A DNA stretch of 15,843 nt. Origin: Candidatus Hodarchaeota archaeon (GTDB lineage Archaea; Asgardarchaeota; Heimdallarchaeia; Hodarchaeales; Hodarchaeaceae). Within the stretch, counting starts at the first letter, position 1. Every line of letters begins with the position of its first letter. The notes beneath the pieces are model-generated. The model saw only the letters and a program-made list of their open reading frames with translations. It was not told the origin of the DNA and ran no database searches. Location: positions 1 through 15,843 of the forward strand of contig JAEOTU010000114.1 of the NCBI GenBank assembly GCA_016839665.1, written 5' to 3'. Of this stretch, positions 15,281-15,843 are shown one piece after another. Made by a program: the position numbers and the translations under genes.

Positions 15281-15843
15281 TTATGGAGTGACAAATTCTC
15301 CATACCCTTTCTCCACATGAAATTCTCCCCCATCATAAACTACCTTACCCCTCACGAGCGTTTTCTCGATCGCTCCTTTAAGCTTTTTCCCGTTAAACAC
15401 TGATATCTTGGGTTTAGTGAATAGATTCTCATTTTTCAGGATATATTCTTTATGCATGTCTACAATAACAAGATCAGCATCTGCACCAATAGCAATAGTC
15501 CCTTTACGGGGATATACTCCAAATCTCTTTGCAGGAACAGTCGATGTAGATTCTACAAGTCTAAGTAGCGTAGTTTTATTCTGATTAACTGCGTCCAACA
15601 TGAGAGGAAGTATTGTTTCCAGACCAGTCATCCCTGAACCACATTCGAAAAAATTGTCATCTTTAAGGCTCACATCTTTCTCATCATCACTATAAGGGGA
15701 ATGATCTGAAGCAATCATATCTATTGTCCCATCATACCAAGTGGCATCTCTAACACTGTAGTTATACCACCAGAAGCAGCAGCTTGCGTTCCCGTAACAA
15801 ACGTCTCTCTATAAGAGAAAATTAGGTCTAATATATGGGTGTG
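15281..15843 (-). pseudogene. Allantoinase/dihydroorotase-type amidohydrolase with internal deletion and frame change
   Basis: Two pieces of one cyclic-amidohydrolase gene lie in different frames. The upstream piece (15843-15721, open at the window edge) begins with the metal-binding HxH motif (HTH) and contains FVTGTQAAASGGITTVLEMP, the usual N-terminal barrel segment, then stops at TAG 15723-15721. The downstream piece is open from about 15800 and contains WYDGTIDMIASDHSPY (metal-binding Asp), GSGMTGLET, KGTIAIGADADLVIVD and the typical C-terminal strand ending FVTP at TAA 15283-15281. In family members these two blocks are about 200 residues apart; here they overlap. The middle, with the carboxylated Lys and two metal-binding His, is missing, so no activity is expected. 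An ATG at 15718 could start a 145-residue C-terminal fragment. A misassembly would give the same picture. Confidence 0.8.

Overview
This AT-rich window looks like a chromosomal segment of an archaeon, most likely an uncultivated one and possibly an Asgard lineage. That placement is an inference. It rests on TATA-box promoters, poly-T termination sites, a 40-residue-period TPR protein, a secreted NosD-type beta-helix protein with a Thr-rich C-terminal anchor, and metabolic genes of archaeal type. No rRNA, tRNA, CRISPR array, insertion sequence or integrase was seen. Most genes lie on the minus strand.

Layout. 1-572 (-): start of a secreted protein that runs off the window. 573-1063: gene-free control region. 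1064-1333 (+): small protein with two zinc ribbons. 1624-3306 (-): ArsB/NhaD-type membrane transporter. 3455-4408 (-): MeaB/ArgK P-loop GTPase. 4493-4702 (-): small two-helix membrane protein with no ATG start but a strong promoter. 4806-8340 (-): three-gene operon in the order NIF3/DUF34 protein, acyl-CoA-synthetase-like enzyme (4-base overlap) and SurE nucleotidase. 8458-10347 (-): TPR protein. 10522-12462 (-): secreted beta-helix protein containing three 207-bp tandem repeats. 12651-14231 (-): two-gene operon of a divergent NAD-synthetase-like protein and a transglutaminase-like protein. 14408-15271 (+): double hot-dog MaoC-type hydratase. 15281-15843 (-): allantoinase/dihydroorotase-type amidohydrolase that has lost its middle third and changes frame at the join.

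Functional themes. The acyl-CoA synthetase, the MaoC hydratase and MeaB (partner of B12-dependent acyl-CoA mutases) all fit acyl-CoA metabolism, but they sit in separate transcription units and no mutase gene is present. SurE and the NAD-synthetase relative touch nucleotide metabolism. The beta-helix and the N-terminal fragment are surface or exported proteins.

The points most worth a second look are the altered active site of the NAD-synthetase-like protein next to a transglutaminase, the scarred amidohydrolase, the small membrane gene lacking a standard start codon, a 12-bp element shared by two promoters, and a 16-bp perfect palindrome in front of meaB. Proposed start corrections: meaB at 4408, the beta-helix gene at 12462 and the NAD-synthetase-like gene at 14231.
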